Assembly: GCA_937625935.1 (NCBI GenBank)
Contig: OW569361.1
Coordinates: 372,001 to 436,000 of the forward strand
DNA from: Tetramitus jugosus
Lineage: Eukaryota > Heterolobosea > Eutetramitea > Acrasida > Vahlkampfiidae
Direction: 5' to 3'
Length of the DNA: 64,000 nucleotides
A program made the position numbers and the translations under genes. The notes under the pieces are model-generated. The model did no database searches, was not told the origin of the DNA, and saw only the letters and a list, made by a program, of their open reading frames with translations. This document shows, one piece after another, positions 1 to 8,820 of this stretch (position 1 is its first letter; each line of letters begins with the position of its first letter).

Positions 1-957
1 ACTTCGTCTCGGATCCTTGATCAACTCATACACAATTTCCAACGTGGTCATAATAATTTTCACTTTGTGGTCACTCAGTGAACAATTGGCGTACATGTCC
101 GTGGTGGGAGACACTGGCGTCGTCACATTATCACCCACTGTTCTCTTCACTGGCAACAACAAGTGATACAGGTATTGAACGCACTTGATTTCGTTCAAAT
201 ACTTTTGATTCGACTCATTTTCATAAATGAGATTGAATATGATTTGCAAACAGAGAATGACATTGATTCCACCATCGGTGCCTCCTTCCTCAAAAATAAT
301 GTGAAACAATTTCTGGAACGTTTCCTCAAATACAATAATCTTTTTCACTTCTTGACTGCCCAGCATGCTCAACTCATTCAACAGTTGCATTCCCTGACTC
401 TGTATCGTCTCTCTCTGATCCACCAACGTGGACACCAGTATCGGTATCACTGACTCTGACAGAATGGCCTGTTGCACCAAATTGGCATTGTGTCGGAGTA
501 ATAGACTCAACAATTGCAACGTGTACAGCATGAGACGAGTGTACTCTCTCGTATTGTTATGCAACAAATTCAACACAATACTCAAGTAATGAGATTGACT
601 GACAATGACTGACATGTATTGTTCACCCATCTTGGGGCATGACACCAAATTCCACACAATCAACAACACTTGACTCGTAAACACATGATCATCTCTCTGA
701 CTGTTCAACAATTGAACCATTTTTTGAAAGCTTTCATTGTTGGAGAATTGTTTGGTTCGATTGGGTTGAGAACTCAGTTCGACCAGCTCTTCCAGTGCTT
801 CCATCTTGTCTTCGTACATTTGACTTGATTCGACACGTTGAACCAATTGAGCTACACTTGTGTTGCTATTGTTGTTATTATCATTGTGATCCTCATTGTT
901 CATGTCATCATCATCATCACCATTGTTGGTTTTGATGGCGTTCAATATCCAATCCAT
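1..957 (-). CDS. USO1: General vesicular transport factor p115/USO1, N-terminal part (cut by window edge)
   Basis: The frame runs open from an ATG at 957 to the window edge (319 codons), with an in-frame stop just upstream of that ATG, so the start is firm and the 3' part is missing. The first 30 residues are Asp/Asn-rich. After that come helical, leucine-rich armadillo-like repeats. Around residues 210-240 there is a block reading VFEETFQKL, then EEGGTDGGI, then NESNQKYL. It corresponds closely to the conserved p115 head block (VAFENAFERL, SEEGNSDGGI, NNSNQNFF). p115/USO1 is a long homodimeric tether for ER-to-Golgi and intra-Golgi vesicles; the globular head seen here binds Rab1 and golgins, and the coiled-coil tail lies outside the window. 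The next gene on the same strand is a SNARE, another membrane-fusion component, though adjacency may be chance. Confidence 0.82.
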   Translation of the reverse strand, partial: MDWILNAIKTNNGDDDDDMNNEDHNDNNNNSNTSVAQLVQRVESSQMYEDKMEALEELVELSSQPNRTKQFSNNESFQKMVQLLNSQRDDHVFTSQVLLIVWNLVSCPKMGEQYMSVIVSQSHYLSIVLNLLHNNTREYTRLMLYTLQLLSLLLRHNANLVQQAILSESVIPILVSTLVDQRETIQSQGMQLLNELSMLGSQEVKKIIVFEETFQKLFHIIFEEGGTDGGINVILCLQIIFNLIYENESNQKYLNEIKCVQYLYHLLLPVKRTVGDNVTTPVSPTTDMYANCSLSDHKVKIIMTTLEIVYELIKDPRRS

Positions 958-1137
958 GTTTTAGCTGCTTTTGTTTGTGTTGTTGGTGTTTTTTTTGATG
1001 ATCTCCTGCCTCAGTTCTGTTGGAAGGATTTTCTGTTTTCACAGAAGGGAAACTTTTTTGGGTTCAACGAGAAGATTCGAATAAATTTTGTTGTTGGTCA
1101 AATTGTTGCGTTGAGTTGCTTGCCCATGAGCTATTCT

Positions 1138-2148
1138 TTATTGGTTGAACAAGGACTCCAGTAGGAGAGGAATAATGGCGGTGGGTGTGCTGCTCTGTTG
1201 CTTCTTCTTTTTCCGATTGGCAATCACGTTGGCAATGACAGAGTTGGGACCCAGTAGTTTGATTCCAAATGTTTGTAGGATCAAATTCGTGAGCAGTGCT
1301 GCGATTCCCAAAGTGCTTACCACAATGACCAACAAGATGATAACTTTGGAGCAAGCGAGGTTTCTGTACAGACTACTCATTTCTTTCTTGGCTCGTTTCA
1401 TACCGGTTCCCACTTCGTTGACCTCACGTTCAAACATGTCCAGCTTTTCCCTCTGAGCTTTCAATCTTGCTGCAGCTCTCTCTCCAATTTGAATCGTGTC
1501 TTCATTCAAGTCAACCATGAAGGCCAATCGATCCAAATTATCGGACTGCAGATCCACAATTTGCTGCATCTGTTGGGGATACTCCTCTGTAATGTTAATC
1601 TCTCCATCTGTGCATGGTGAAGCTCCTTCTCTTGCATTGCTACTCAATAGTTTTTGTCTGTCGCTGAAGTTGGGAGAAGACAAGTCCTTCAACTCTGAAA
1701 ATTCTTTTTCAAGTTTTGTAATTCGGTTCTTCAATCGATTCAAATCCACTTCATACACAATTCGTTGCTGTGGTTCCGCACGGTAAAACACTTGCTCTAC
1801 TCTTTCCAAAGCTTCCTTGGCTCTGGTCAGAGCTTCTTCTGCTTTCCTACTCTTTCGGTCTCTGAGGGGAGCAAGAGTCGAAGATGTTTTGGAAAATTTG
1901 AACAGTCGTTTTCTCAACTCCTTCACTTGTTTTTCCAATGAGTCGAAGAGTGTGGGTAGGGCGATGATTGGTTCATCCAACACAGCAATGGTGTAATGAT
2001 CATTGGTGTTGCTGCTCTTGGAGCTTTTGTAATTATCATGGATTTCGTCTGGTGAGGAAGATGAAGCATCGTCAAATGAGTCCAACTCAATTTTCTGTCC
2101 CTTCTTCTCTTCTCCAGTTTCTTGAATTCGTTGTTTTCTTCTGCCCAT
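1138..2148 (-). CDS. Qb-type SNARE protein (Vti1/NPSN-like)
   Basis: This 336-residue single-exon protein has the layout of a tail-anchored SNARE: an acidic/serine-rich N-terminus, helical segments at about residues 65-160, one SNARE heptad motif at about 200-262, a basic/polar junction, and a hydrophobic membrane segment at about 268-295 (VIILLVIVVSTLGIAALL). The SNARE motif centre reads ARLKAQREKLDMFEREV. It aligns with the Vti1 centre (LSHDREKIQRARERL) and puts a Gln near residue 231 at the ionic zero layer, so it is a Q-SNARE. About 40 residues follow the membrane segment, longer than the usual few-residue luminal tail. Vti1 and plant NPSN proteins are both possible relatives. It would act in fusion at endosomal, Golgi or plasma membranes; the compartment cannot be read from sequence. 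Confidence 0.68.
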   Translation of the reverse strand: MGRRKQRIQETGEEKKGQKIELDSFDDASSSSPDEIHDNYKSSKSSNTNDHYTIAVLDEPIIALPTLFDSLEKQVKELRKRLFKFSKTSSTLAPLRDRKSRKAEEALTRAKEALERVEQVFYRAEPQQRIVYEVDLNRLKNRITKLEKEFSELKDLSSPNFSDRQKLLSSNAREGASPCTDGEINITEEYPQQMQQIVDLQSDNLDRLAFMVDLNEDTIQIGERAAARLKAQREKLDMFEREVNEVGTGMKRAKKEMSSLYRNLACSKVIILLVIVVSTLGIAALLTNLILQTFGIKLLGPNSVIANVIANRKKKKQQSSTPTAIIPLLLESLFNQ

Positions 2149-2390
2149 TGTAGAGTGTTTTCTTTTGTATTATGTGATCTGTGTATTCTTGTGTGAGTTT
2201 TATGTGACCATCACGAGGTCAACCACTGCAAGCGACAAGAAATTCCCTCCCACTTTTTTTAGTCGCGTCACGCTATTTTTATCAAATGAGAAGTTCCTCC
2301 TGATTCTGAACTATTCGGTCTTCTTATTTAAAGATTCATGGTGAGGTGACATCTCTCAAAAACAAACAACAACAACCAAACAATCATCAC
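2149..2390. promoter_or_regulatory. Divergent intergenic region between the SNARE gene and a small basic protein gene
   Basis: These 242 bases separate two oppositely pointing start codons and must hold both promoters. The side next to 2391 is the A/C-rich leader typical of this genome (repeated AAC and CAA just before the ATG). No TATA box or recognisable factor site stands out. Confidence 0.4.
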
Positions 2391-2753
2391 ATGTCTCGTT
2401 CTCGAAAAAAGGTTGCCGTCAAGGATTGCTCCACAGGTTATGCTACCAGCGATGAAACCTTTGACAAATCGGAGAGAAAAGTGGCGCGAAAATCCTATCG
2501 CCGAAAGTTGAAAACGACGGCGAGCAAGTTTGTCACAGAGGCATCTGGAAACATGGATTGTTTGGAACACATTGTTGACAAGAAACCTGAGAAGTGGGAA
2601 GGTTGTAGAATATGTGCTGACCGGTGCAAGACTGCCGCTTCTTTCATTCGATACTGGTTCATTACTGAAAAGGATCAAGAGGACTTGGATCGATTTGATA
2701 AGACCAACAAGATTGCTGTGTTGAGGCGCTACCGACATGCAAAACATAAGTAA
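2391..2753 (+). CDS. Hypothetical small basic protein
   Basis: I do not recognise this 120-residue protein. I chose the ATG at 2391 (MSRSRKKVAVKD) because an A/C-rich leader precedes it; the open frame extends 45 bases further upstream without an ATG. The N-terminal half is rich in Lys and Arg (KSERKVARKSYRRKLK). The C-terminal half holds CRICADRCKTAASFIRYWF, with three cysteines in nine residues that might bind metal or form disulfides, then a charged tail ending YRHAKHK. The opposite strand also has a long open frame, but it is Leu/Phe-rich with no good start context. The basic N-terminus would suit nucleic-acid binding, but that is only a guess. Confidence 0.5.
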   Translation: MSRSRKKVAVKDCSTGYATSDETFDKSERKVARKSYRRKLKTTASKFVTEASGNMDCLEHIVDKKPEKWEGCRICADRCKTAASFIRYWFITEKDQEDLDRFDKTNKIAVLRRYRHAKHK

Positions 2754-3187
2754 GAGCTCACTATTGTTTTCATGAGTGTCATGATGGAGCGAGTGAATGT
2801 TCGACTTGATCACCTAGTAGCATGCAACTGTGTGTTGGATTCAAACTGTTTTTGCCGAACACATTGCTTTGTTAAGGAGCAATTTTTCTAGTGTTCAATT
2901 GGAACGAAATGCGGTATCGGTGAGAATAAAACGAACAAGCATAAATAGTCATTTTTGTTATCAATGTGGATCATTATGAAATTTCTTGATTTAAGAACTC
3001 GACACGCTTGTTTGAGTTACTCCGAAAAACCAAACCGTAGATCGCGTAAGCTGGCAACAGTTTTTTTCGTTACAGTTAGGTTAAACCGTTCGACTGGTAC
3101 TTTTGGTATTGAGATATCGAATCATTGCTCATAAATGCGCGCCCAAAGCTAGAGCAATATCAAACACAGAGCACAATATAGTGAGGA
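2754..3187. other. Intergenic region, no gene seen
   Basis: This 434-base spacer lies between two plus-strand genes. It contains an AATAAA at 2925-2930 that could serve as a distal polyadenylation signal for the upstream gene. No credible open frame, tRNA or repeat is visible. Confidence 0.4.
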
Positions 3188-3493
3188 ATGGGTAACTGTC
3201 TAGCAGGACATCAAGCTGAACTATCGGTTGATGATGTTTGTACACATATGACACTTTTAGGTAACGCAAGGTTGAGTTACAAAGCAACGAGAGTTGCAGT
3301 CGCAACTCTGAGAAGAAATAACATTGATGCACGTGCACTGTCAACATTGACTGAGGTGAAGCTGGAAGACATGGGAATTACTAATCCTGAAACAAAGAAA
3401 GTGATATTAGATATGGTGTGGAATATGAGACAGTACAGAAGATTCAAAAGAATGAGCTCTCAAAATTCTTTTCAAGTTGTTCTTCTGAATTGA
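3188..3493 (+). CDS. Small N-myristoylated SAM-domain protein
   Basis: This 101-residue protein starts MGNCLAGHQ. Gly2 after Met, with an acceptable residue at position 6, makes an N-myristoylation signal, and Cys4 is a likely palmitoylation site; together these would anchor the protein to membranes. Residues about 12-85 fit a sterile alpha motif: a helix starting LSVDDVCTHMTLLG, then ARALSTLTEVKLEDMGI (the SAM turn before the last helix), then ETKKVILDMVWNMR. SAM domains mediate protein-protein oligomerisation. There is room for nothing else, so it is probably an adaptor at the membrane. It converges on the RGS gene, with stop codons 34 bases apart. The SAM call rests on the helix pattern and the LxEEDLxxLGI-type turn. 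Confidence 0.6.
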   Translation: MGNCLAGHQAELSVDDVCTHMTLLGNARLSYKATRVAVATLRRNNIDARALSTLTEVKLEDMGITNPETKKVILDMVWNMRQYRRFKRMSSQNSFQVVLLN

Positions 3494-3526
3494 TAGAGCA
3501 ATGTATTCATACAATCAATTGTTTTA

Positions 3527-5190
3527 CTAGCGAGTTCTCTTCGTTTTGCTACCTAGCAGTTCGAACACAGATATCTCTTCGGTTTCAAAACATTCCTTGT
3601 GATCCCAATAGGTTCTTGCTAGACCATCCAAGAGGTCATAGTCCGGAAGTGGAAGATGTTCCCGTTTTTTCAAGTACCTAGTTATTCCTTTGCTGATTTG
3701 CTTGGCTCTCTTGAATACGAGGAGACCTACAAGCTTATTGGCACCAGAGGAACAGAAATTGTATATGTGCAATTGAGAGAAAAGGGTTCTTTGATCGTCA
3801 AGTTTCCGAAGAGTGACTGCTGAAATCATGTACATATCTTTTCCATTCTTCGGATCCTTGTAACCCAATGGAGTAGAACATGTTTTCTGAACAGTGAGAC
3901 CCTCTTGTAACGAGTCATCATATCTTCCTGAGCACACTTGCATGCATGAACGACTACCAAATGGGAATCCAAGATTGATATTGTAATTTAACACAGCACA
4001 ACTCCTATCGTTGGATACCTTCTTCTTTGGGAAGCGCTCCGCTAGCGTGGATGGACTTAAGTATTCTAGTGTTTCTGCTCCAAGGATATTGTCATCCAGT
4101 TTGGCTAAATTTTCGACATTAAATAGATGCTTCTCGCAGAATTCCAAGGAGAAGGGAAGAATGCCCACATACTTTGCACAACTACCACCATTGTTCACCC
4201 AGGAGACATTTGGAAAGTACTCCAAAATCTTTTTCGATGTAAAGGCCATAATGTTCTGCTTCTTGTCAAATCCTACGAACTTCCAATGATAGCTATCTTC
4301 TGACAACAATCTGTAGAAAAAGTTGAACTCGGTATCGTCAATGCATGGATCTTTAAAGTCATCATCTGAGAAATTCATCTCAATTGCCTTCCTCAAAGTA
4401 CCATGATGTCGCATGAATGACTCTCCATTAGCTTCTATCAATCTCATCCATTCATCCGACCGAAGGAATCTCGGGAGGACATCATAACTCATCTCTTGCT
4501 CGACAATATTCTTGATGTTCGTGAAGGCCTTGTTAACACACTCTAGGGTTTCTCCATTGCAGGAATTCTTCACTGATTCCACACTCTTCAATACATTGTC
4601 CTTGTCCCGAGCAGAAATATTCAATTCATGTGGTCCCTCGCAAAGATACTTCTCAACCAAGATATCAATCTGGTTGAGTACTTTCTTTGGCTCCTTCTCA
4701 CGGTTGATGAAGACTCTGTGCAACTCCTCTAGCGACTCGAGGAAAAGGAAAGATTCTTCATTCCTTTCCTTCTCGAGATACGATTTTAGACATTCTCTGC
4801 AACTAGGGGCTATCATCCAAGGGCTAAGTGTTAGCGTTTGACAATGCAAAGATATTCCCTCTAAATATTCATACCTTTTAAGATATCTTGGATGGTGAAA
4901 ATATATTCCTTGCACAACTGTGCTGATGACCTCTTGTTCATGATTGGGTGTTGAGATGACGATGCTGTTGTGAGGAGGGTTGTTGTCGTTGGGTTTCTCA
5001 AAGAATCCTCCTGAATTCAGCTTGCTGGTCCCCTCAATAGCCTCTAACACAATGACCAAAAAGAGAGTGTGGTCTTGGTCTTTTCGTGGGATTTCACCCT
5101 TGGTGCCACCGAACTGCCGAAATTCGGAGCTCGACAGAAAAGAAGCAAATAGGTACCCGACACAATGGCCTCACTGCTTGTTTCAGACAT
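3527..5190 (-). CDS. RGS-domain protein with C-terminal START-like region
   Basis: The main open frame covers 3527 to about 5113 but has no ATG before residue 82 of the frame, so an upstream exon is needed. My best model is an ATG at 5190, a 27-base exon, an intron at 5163-5114 (GT...AG, 50 bases) and phase 0 into FGGTKGEIP; this join is inferred. The region 4800-4430 encodes an RGS domain: CRECLKSYLEKE, a run of amphipathic helices, and SDEWMRLIE. About 4340-3680 encodes a mixed alpha/beta region with SYHWKFVGF and LGYKDPKNGKDMYM that looks like a START lipid-binding domain. RGS domains speed GTP hydrolysis by heterotrimeric G-alpha subunits. If the START call is right, the protein would couple lipid binding to G-protein shut-off. 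Confidence 0.68.
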
Positions 5191-5304
5191 ATATATGAAC
5201 AAAGGGAACGAACACGTATTTTAGACGCTCGTTGATAGCAAAGTGAATGGTTGCAATTTATTTGATATCGAGGGCATATATGTTACAAAATTGAGAGGAT
5301 TTGT

Positions 5305-5769
5305 TTAGTGCAGTATTGTTCGGATGGCTGAGTCAAAGCTACCACTTGTCCCACTGTTACTTCGGTTATGTTTAAAGACAAAACTCTTGACAGCGTCTGA
5401 ATTCTTTTTCTTCTTCGATATGGCAACAGGGCTGGACACGGCAGTGGGACTCTTCTCCTTTTTTATGCTCCTCTTGAGGTGAGACACTCCAATCGGTGAC
5501 AAATGTCTTGTAATGATACTCTTAGTGTTTGATTCAGTTTGGGAGGTTGTAATTATCGGAATGGGATACAATAGTTCGGTTCTGTCGTCGGTTGTCCGAG
5601 TGGACGAATGTTGTTCCTCGAGTTGACTGAAAGCGGAGTTTGTGAAGATGCTCATATCTGGTTTTTGAATTGTGCTCGGTTGGTCAAGCGTCGATGGGTC
5701 AAAGCATGGTGGAACTGTTCGATAGTAGAGTAACCTAGCTTCTTCTTGGATTGGGTGAAAAGATACCAT
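5305..5769 (-). CDS. Hypothetical disordered protein
   Basis: I do not recognise this 154-residue protein. I chose the ATG at 5769 (MVSFHPIQEEAR) because a typical CAA/ACA-rich leader precedes it; the frame is open for 29 more codons upstream without an ATG. The sequence is rich in Ser, Thr, Pro and Lys and lacks hydrophobic segments. It has a basic cluster ISKKKKNSDAVKSF that could be a nuclear localisation signal, and several Ser-Pro/Thr-Ala sites that could be phosphorylated. It ends SFDSAIRTILH. It sits between the RGS gene and the TUG gene, all on the minus strand. An intrinsically disordered regulatory or nuclear protein is possible, with no direct evidence. Confidence 0.45.
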   Translation of the reverse strand: MVSFHPIQEEARLLYYRTVPPCFDPSTLDQPSTIQKPDMSIFTNSAFSQLEEQHSSTRTTDDRTELLYPIPIITTSQTESNTKSIITRHLSPIGVSHLKRSIKKEKSPTAVSSPVAISKKKKNSDAVKSFVFKHNRSNSGTSGSFDSAIRTILH

Positions 5770-5953
5770 ATTGTTGATGTGAATGTTTGGTTGTTCTGAA
5801 TGGGATTGAGTCACAGTGTTGAATTCCAAATCACAGAGGTGATTTAATTTAAGCACGGAAATTGGTCAACCTAGCGAACCCTAAAAACAACCAGTGACCA
5901 AAGATATCCCGGAACGTTTTGTTCTACAATTTTCGTTGTTTATGGCGAATGAT

Positions 5954-7510
5954 TTACATTTTGAACCACTTTGGTTTCTTGTTGGGGTCTCCACCACCTA
6001 GAGTCCTTCCACGTCCTGATGAAGACGCCAGAGGTTGGCTGGTTTGTTGTTTGTTCAAGTTGTCAGGCAGAATCTCCGTTTGAATTCGTTGGAGGTATTG
6101 CAAAAGGTCCTCCTTGATAATGAGTTGAGAACTTGGTGCCTTGCTACTATCGACGTTGATGTTTATGATGGCAGCTGGTATCAACTTCAATTGTTGCAAA
6201 GTCTTTGAAAGATCTTCTTTTGTAAACTTTTGCATAGGAGGCGAGATGAACATGTAGAAAGGCACTGTTGAGTCAGAGATGACTTGTGTGACAAAATCAT
6301 AGACATCTTGCAAGGTATGTGTCGGATTGAATGTGCCCTGAATGATTAAACCGTCCAGTGTGGGGAATCTGACTCTTATGATTGCTCTATCGTACACTCT
6401 CTTCTTCTTTTCATTCTCCAAGTCTCTACTCTTCTTCGTTCTCAAAACTTCTGTCTCCTTCTTTTTTTTCTCCTGCTCTGCCAACATTTTTTGCAATTCG
6501 TGAGGCTTTATCTCGAAATCTTCATCTGTAATATCATCAATGTCGTTTTGTGCTGATGAAGTAGTATGCTGTGGCGTAAAATACAGCTTGATATCTCTTG
6601 CGACTGTGTTTTCAAGTTCGAGTGTATTGTCGATTGGTTGATCCATCTCCTCATCCTCCTCGTCCTGTGGCTTCTCATCAGATGCTATTGTCGTCGAACT
6701 CTCTTCAATCTTAGTAGTAACAGATGTCACAACCTCCTGTTGAGTCGTTGATGAGACAGCAGTTTCGTGTGTTGTGACAGAAGAAGGGTGGCTAGCCGAG
6801 TAAGTTGTTGGTATAGTAGGATTGGCAGCAGCAACAGATGTCTCCTCAGTCACAGATCCCATCTTGTTCAATTCAATCAACACTGGAGCCACTTGTTCAA
6901 AGGTTTGATCGGTTTCCTTGAAACTGATACGCAACAGCATATTACCACCACTGGAAATACCCAATTCGGTCAACTTTGTTTTCGTCAATTCTTCCAACGT
7001 GGAATTATAGGCATTGTTCATGGCTGACACGACTGGAACACAATAATGTCTCGTTGTTAATTTAACGACTTGGGTGACGTTGACCTTCTCATCTGCATGC
7101 CTACACTCCAATGCTCTCAGGCATTGCCACAAATTGTAATCAATCGGTAAAATCTCTTTAAATCTCCGACCATCATGCAATTGGAAACCAATGGTGGCAG
7201 TGGCTACTTTGGTAGGTCGACTCGTGCTGTTGTCACCAGTTTTTGCTGCAGCTGATTTTTCATTCTTGAGCACAATTTCGAGTTCAGTGTGATTCGATAG
7301 ACCAGAGAGTCTCCAAGGCAGACTCAAGTCAATATTTCTTGTTTTTCTGAGAGGTGTTCTCTTTGAGAGCATGAGATCGTGCTTTGCTACGTCTAAACCA
7401 TGTTTTTTACAAAAATCTTCGAGAATTTGATATATGGGACTCGATGGACCATTGACAGACACCAAGGAACGCTTGCCTAAGCCTGCAACTGTGACTTGTA
7501 TGTTGGACAT
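5954..7510 (-). CDS. ASPSCR1: TUG/ASPSCR1-like UBX-domain protein
   Basis: This is a 518-residue single-exon protein with a firm ATG. Residues about 3-85 form the TUG ubiquitin-like domain (ITVAGLGKRSL-type start, FCKKHGLDVAKHDLML, LPWRLSGLSNHTELEIVL). Residues about 100-200 are a second ubiquitin-like region (GFQLHDGRRFKEILP). The middle is Thr/Ser-rich and acidic. Residues about 374-455 are a UBX domain (IRVRFPTLDGLIIQGTFNP, then the swapped p97-binding FxPR-like loop region). TUG/ASPSCR1 proteins bind p97/VCP/Cdc48, remodel its hexamers, and in animals tether GLUT4 vesicles. In a protist the general Cdc48-cofactor role is the safe reading. The tail ends GRGRTLGGGDPNKKPKWFKM, similar to the short basic C-termini of the family. 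The strand and spacing give no operon-like context. Confidence 0.82.
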   Translation of the reverse strand: MSNIQVTVAGLGKRSLVSVNGPSSPIYQILEDFCKKHGLDVAKHDLMLSKRTPLRKTRNIDLSLPWRLSGLSNHTELEIVLKNEKSAAAKTGDNSTSRPTKVATATIGFQLHDGRRFKEILPIDYNLWQCLRALECRHADEKVNVTQVVKLTTRHYCVPVVSAMNNAYNSTLEELTKTKLTELGISSGGNMLLRISFKETDQTFEQVAPVLIELNKMGSVTEETSVAAANPTIPTTYSASHPSSVTTHETAVSSTTQQEVVTSVTTKIEESSTTIASDEKPQDEEDEEMDQPIDNTLELENTVARDIKLYFTPQHTTSSAQNDIDDITDEDFEIKPHELQKMLAEQEKKKKETEVLRTKKSRDLENEKKKRVYDRAIIRVRFPTLDGLIIQGTFNPTHTLQDVYDFVTQVISDSTVPFYMFISPPMQKFTKEDLSKTLQQLKLIPAAIININVDSSKAPSSQLIIKEDLLQYLQRIQTEILPDNLNKQQTSQPLASSSGRGRTLGGGDPNKKPKWFKM

Positions 7511-7694
7511 GATGGTGTTGTGTTTGTGTGTGATGTTTTTTGGTGTTGTTTTCTCTCTTGCTTTTTGTCCGTGCTTGCTTTTTCTCTTCGAGTTCTGATT
7601 GAATCAGAATTATTTTTAGAATGCTGATTCCTACACATAACAAATGGCAAGTTTACAATGGAAGTACGCAGCAAGTGGTTGTATTCACAATATT

Positions 7695-8777
7695 TTAGTC
7701 CTCTTGCGCATGTCCATATGAACCCTCTGACAGTGCGAAACGAAGAACATGTTCCAAGTCGAAATCTAGTCGATGATGTTCAGCGATATTCGACCCCGTC
7801 TCCAATAGTTTCTCTGCAGGAACGGCATCTGCGTTGTATGCCACCATGATAATATTATTTCGATTTTCCTCCACGGCAAGCAAGTGGACTGTTTTGAATG
7901 AAGATTCAAACATTTGCAGAATTTGATTGAATAACTTGATGTTGCAGAATATGTTGGCCACGAGAACTCCATTCGGTCTGAGCTGTTTCAGCAACTTTTT
8001 CACAAATTCAACATTAAATATATCCCTTGGTAAGCCATCTTCATTGAAAATGTCCAAGAACATGAGAGAGTGACCACCGGATTGAACTGCATCTTGATCC
8101 AAATAATCCAAGATGTCCTTCTTATAGATTGTCAGTTTTGATGCTGGCAACCCAAAGAAATTGACAGCAGCATGAACAACAATTGGATCAATCTCTACAA
8201 CATCCACCTTCATCTGAGGAAAGGATCTTGTAATCCAATTGGGCAAGCTGCCAACACCCAGACCAATAGACAGAACGCGATGTGCGCTGCTGTGTAAATG
8301 ATTCACATGTGCTTCACTTGTCGACAGGGCCTTCAGAAACGAAACACCAGCACTTGCCATCGTATCAATATAACCACAGCGACCGGAGAAAACATAATCA
8401 TATCTCATGAAGTCTCCATCGATATGACTCGAAGGTGACACCCTGACTCTTCCTTGAAGTAAGCTGTCAGCAGGAGTGCCTCCAAAGCTCAAATTTCTCC
8501 ACGGATGACCATCAGTCTCAATAGACTGTGTCACTATTACATTACGATTGAAAGAGGAGGGTGAATTGAACAACACGACATATCGATCCGCCGTATGATC
8601 AATTTCATTGTTGTTTGCTGTACTGGAAGCTTCTACACGAATGGTACGACCAGAGATTGTTCTTGTTTGTCTCCCACGAAGGAATGATATGCATCCTGTA
8701 CCTGGATGATATCTCACAATTGTTGCTTGTGGTTGGCACCATGGCCGCAATAAACATGGTAAAGCTTTTCTTTGCAT
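7695..8777 (-). CDS. METTL13-like / spermidine-synthase-fold methyltransferase
   Basis: This 360-residue protein starts at the ATG at 8777; the frame is open further upstream without ATG. Motif I, LSIGLGVGSLPNW, lies near residue 167, and the acidic end of strand 2, VDVVEIDPIVV, follows near 193; both bind S-adenosylmethionine. Further on are LMFLDIFNEDGLP, a KKLLKQLRPNGVLVANIF strand-helix, and EENRNNIIMVAYN. This order matches the C-terminal domain of METTL13 (eEF1A lysine/N-terminal methyltransferase) better than true spermidine synthases. The polyamine-binding residues of spermidine synthase are not evident, so aminopropyl transfer is unlikely. A protein-methylating role on elongation factor is plausible but inferred. 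It lies head-to-head with the pseudouridine synthase gene; their start codons are 43 bases apart. Confidence 0.7.
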   Translation of the reverse strand: MQRKALPCLLRPWCQPQATIVRYHPGTGCISFLRGRQTRTISGRTIRVEASSTANNNEIDHTADRYVVLFNSPSSFNRNVIVTQSIETDGHPWRNLSFGGTPADSLLQGRVRVSPSSHIDGDFMRYDYVFSGRCGYIDTMASAGVSFLKALSTSEAHVNHLHSSAHRVLSIGLGVGSLPNWITRSFPQMKVDVVEIDPIVVHAAVNFFGLPASKLTIYKKDILDYLDQDAVQSGGHSLMFLDIFNEDGLPRDIFNVEFVKKLLKQLRPNGVLVANIFCNIKLFNQILQMFESSFKTVHLLAVEENRNNIIMVAYNADAVPAEKLLETGSNIAEHHRLDFDLEHVLRFALSEGSYGHAQED

Positions 8778-8820
8778 TTGTTGGCTGCGATCTTTTTCAC
8801 TTTTTTTGTTCACGCAAAAA
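8778..8820. promoter_or_regulatory. 43-base bidirectional start-to-start interval
   Basis: Only 43 bases separate the ATG of the METTL13-like gene (minus, 8777) from that of the TruA-type gene (plus, 8821). Core promoter elements must overlap each other or lie within the neighbouring coding sequence. The plus-strand sequence is T-rich and reads A-rich on the minus strand. Confidence 0.55.

Noticed and set aside
2328..2813. 161-codon open frame on the minus strand opposite the small basic protein
   Set aside because: Composition is an antisense shadow, rich in Leu, Phe and Ser with no leader or domain; the plus-strand frame has the better start context.
8806..8820. Upstream extension of the TruA frame and of many other frames to TTG, CTG or GTG starts
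   Set aside because: Nuclear eukaryotic genes start at ATG; in each case an ATG with A-rich leader exists downstream.
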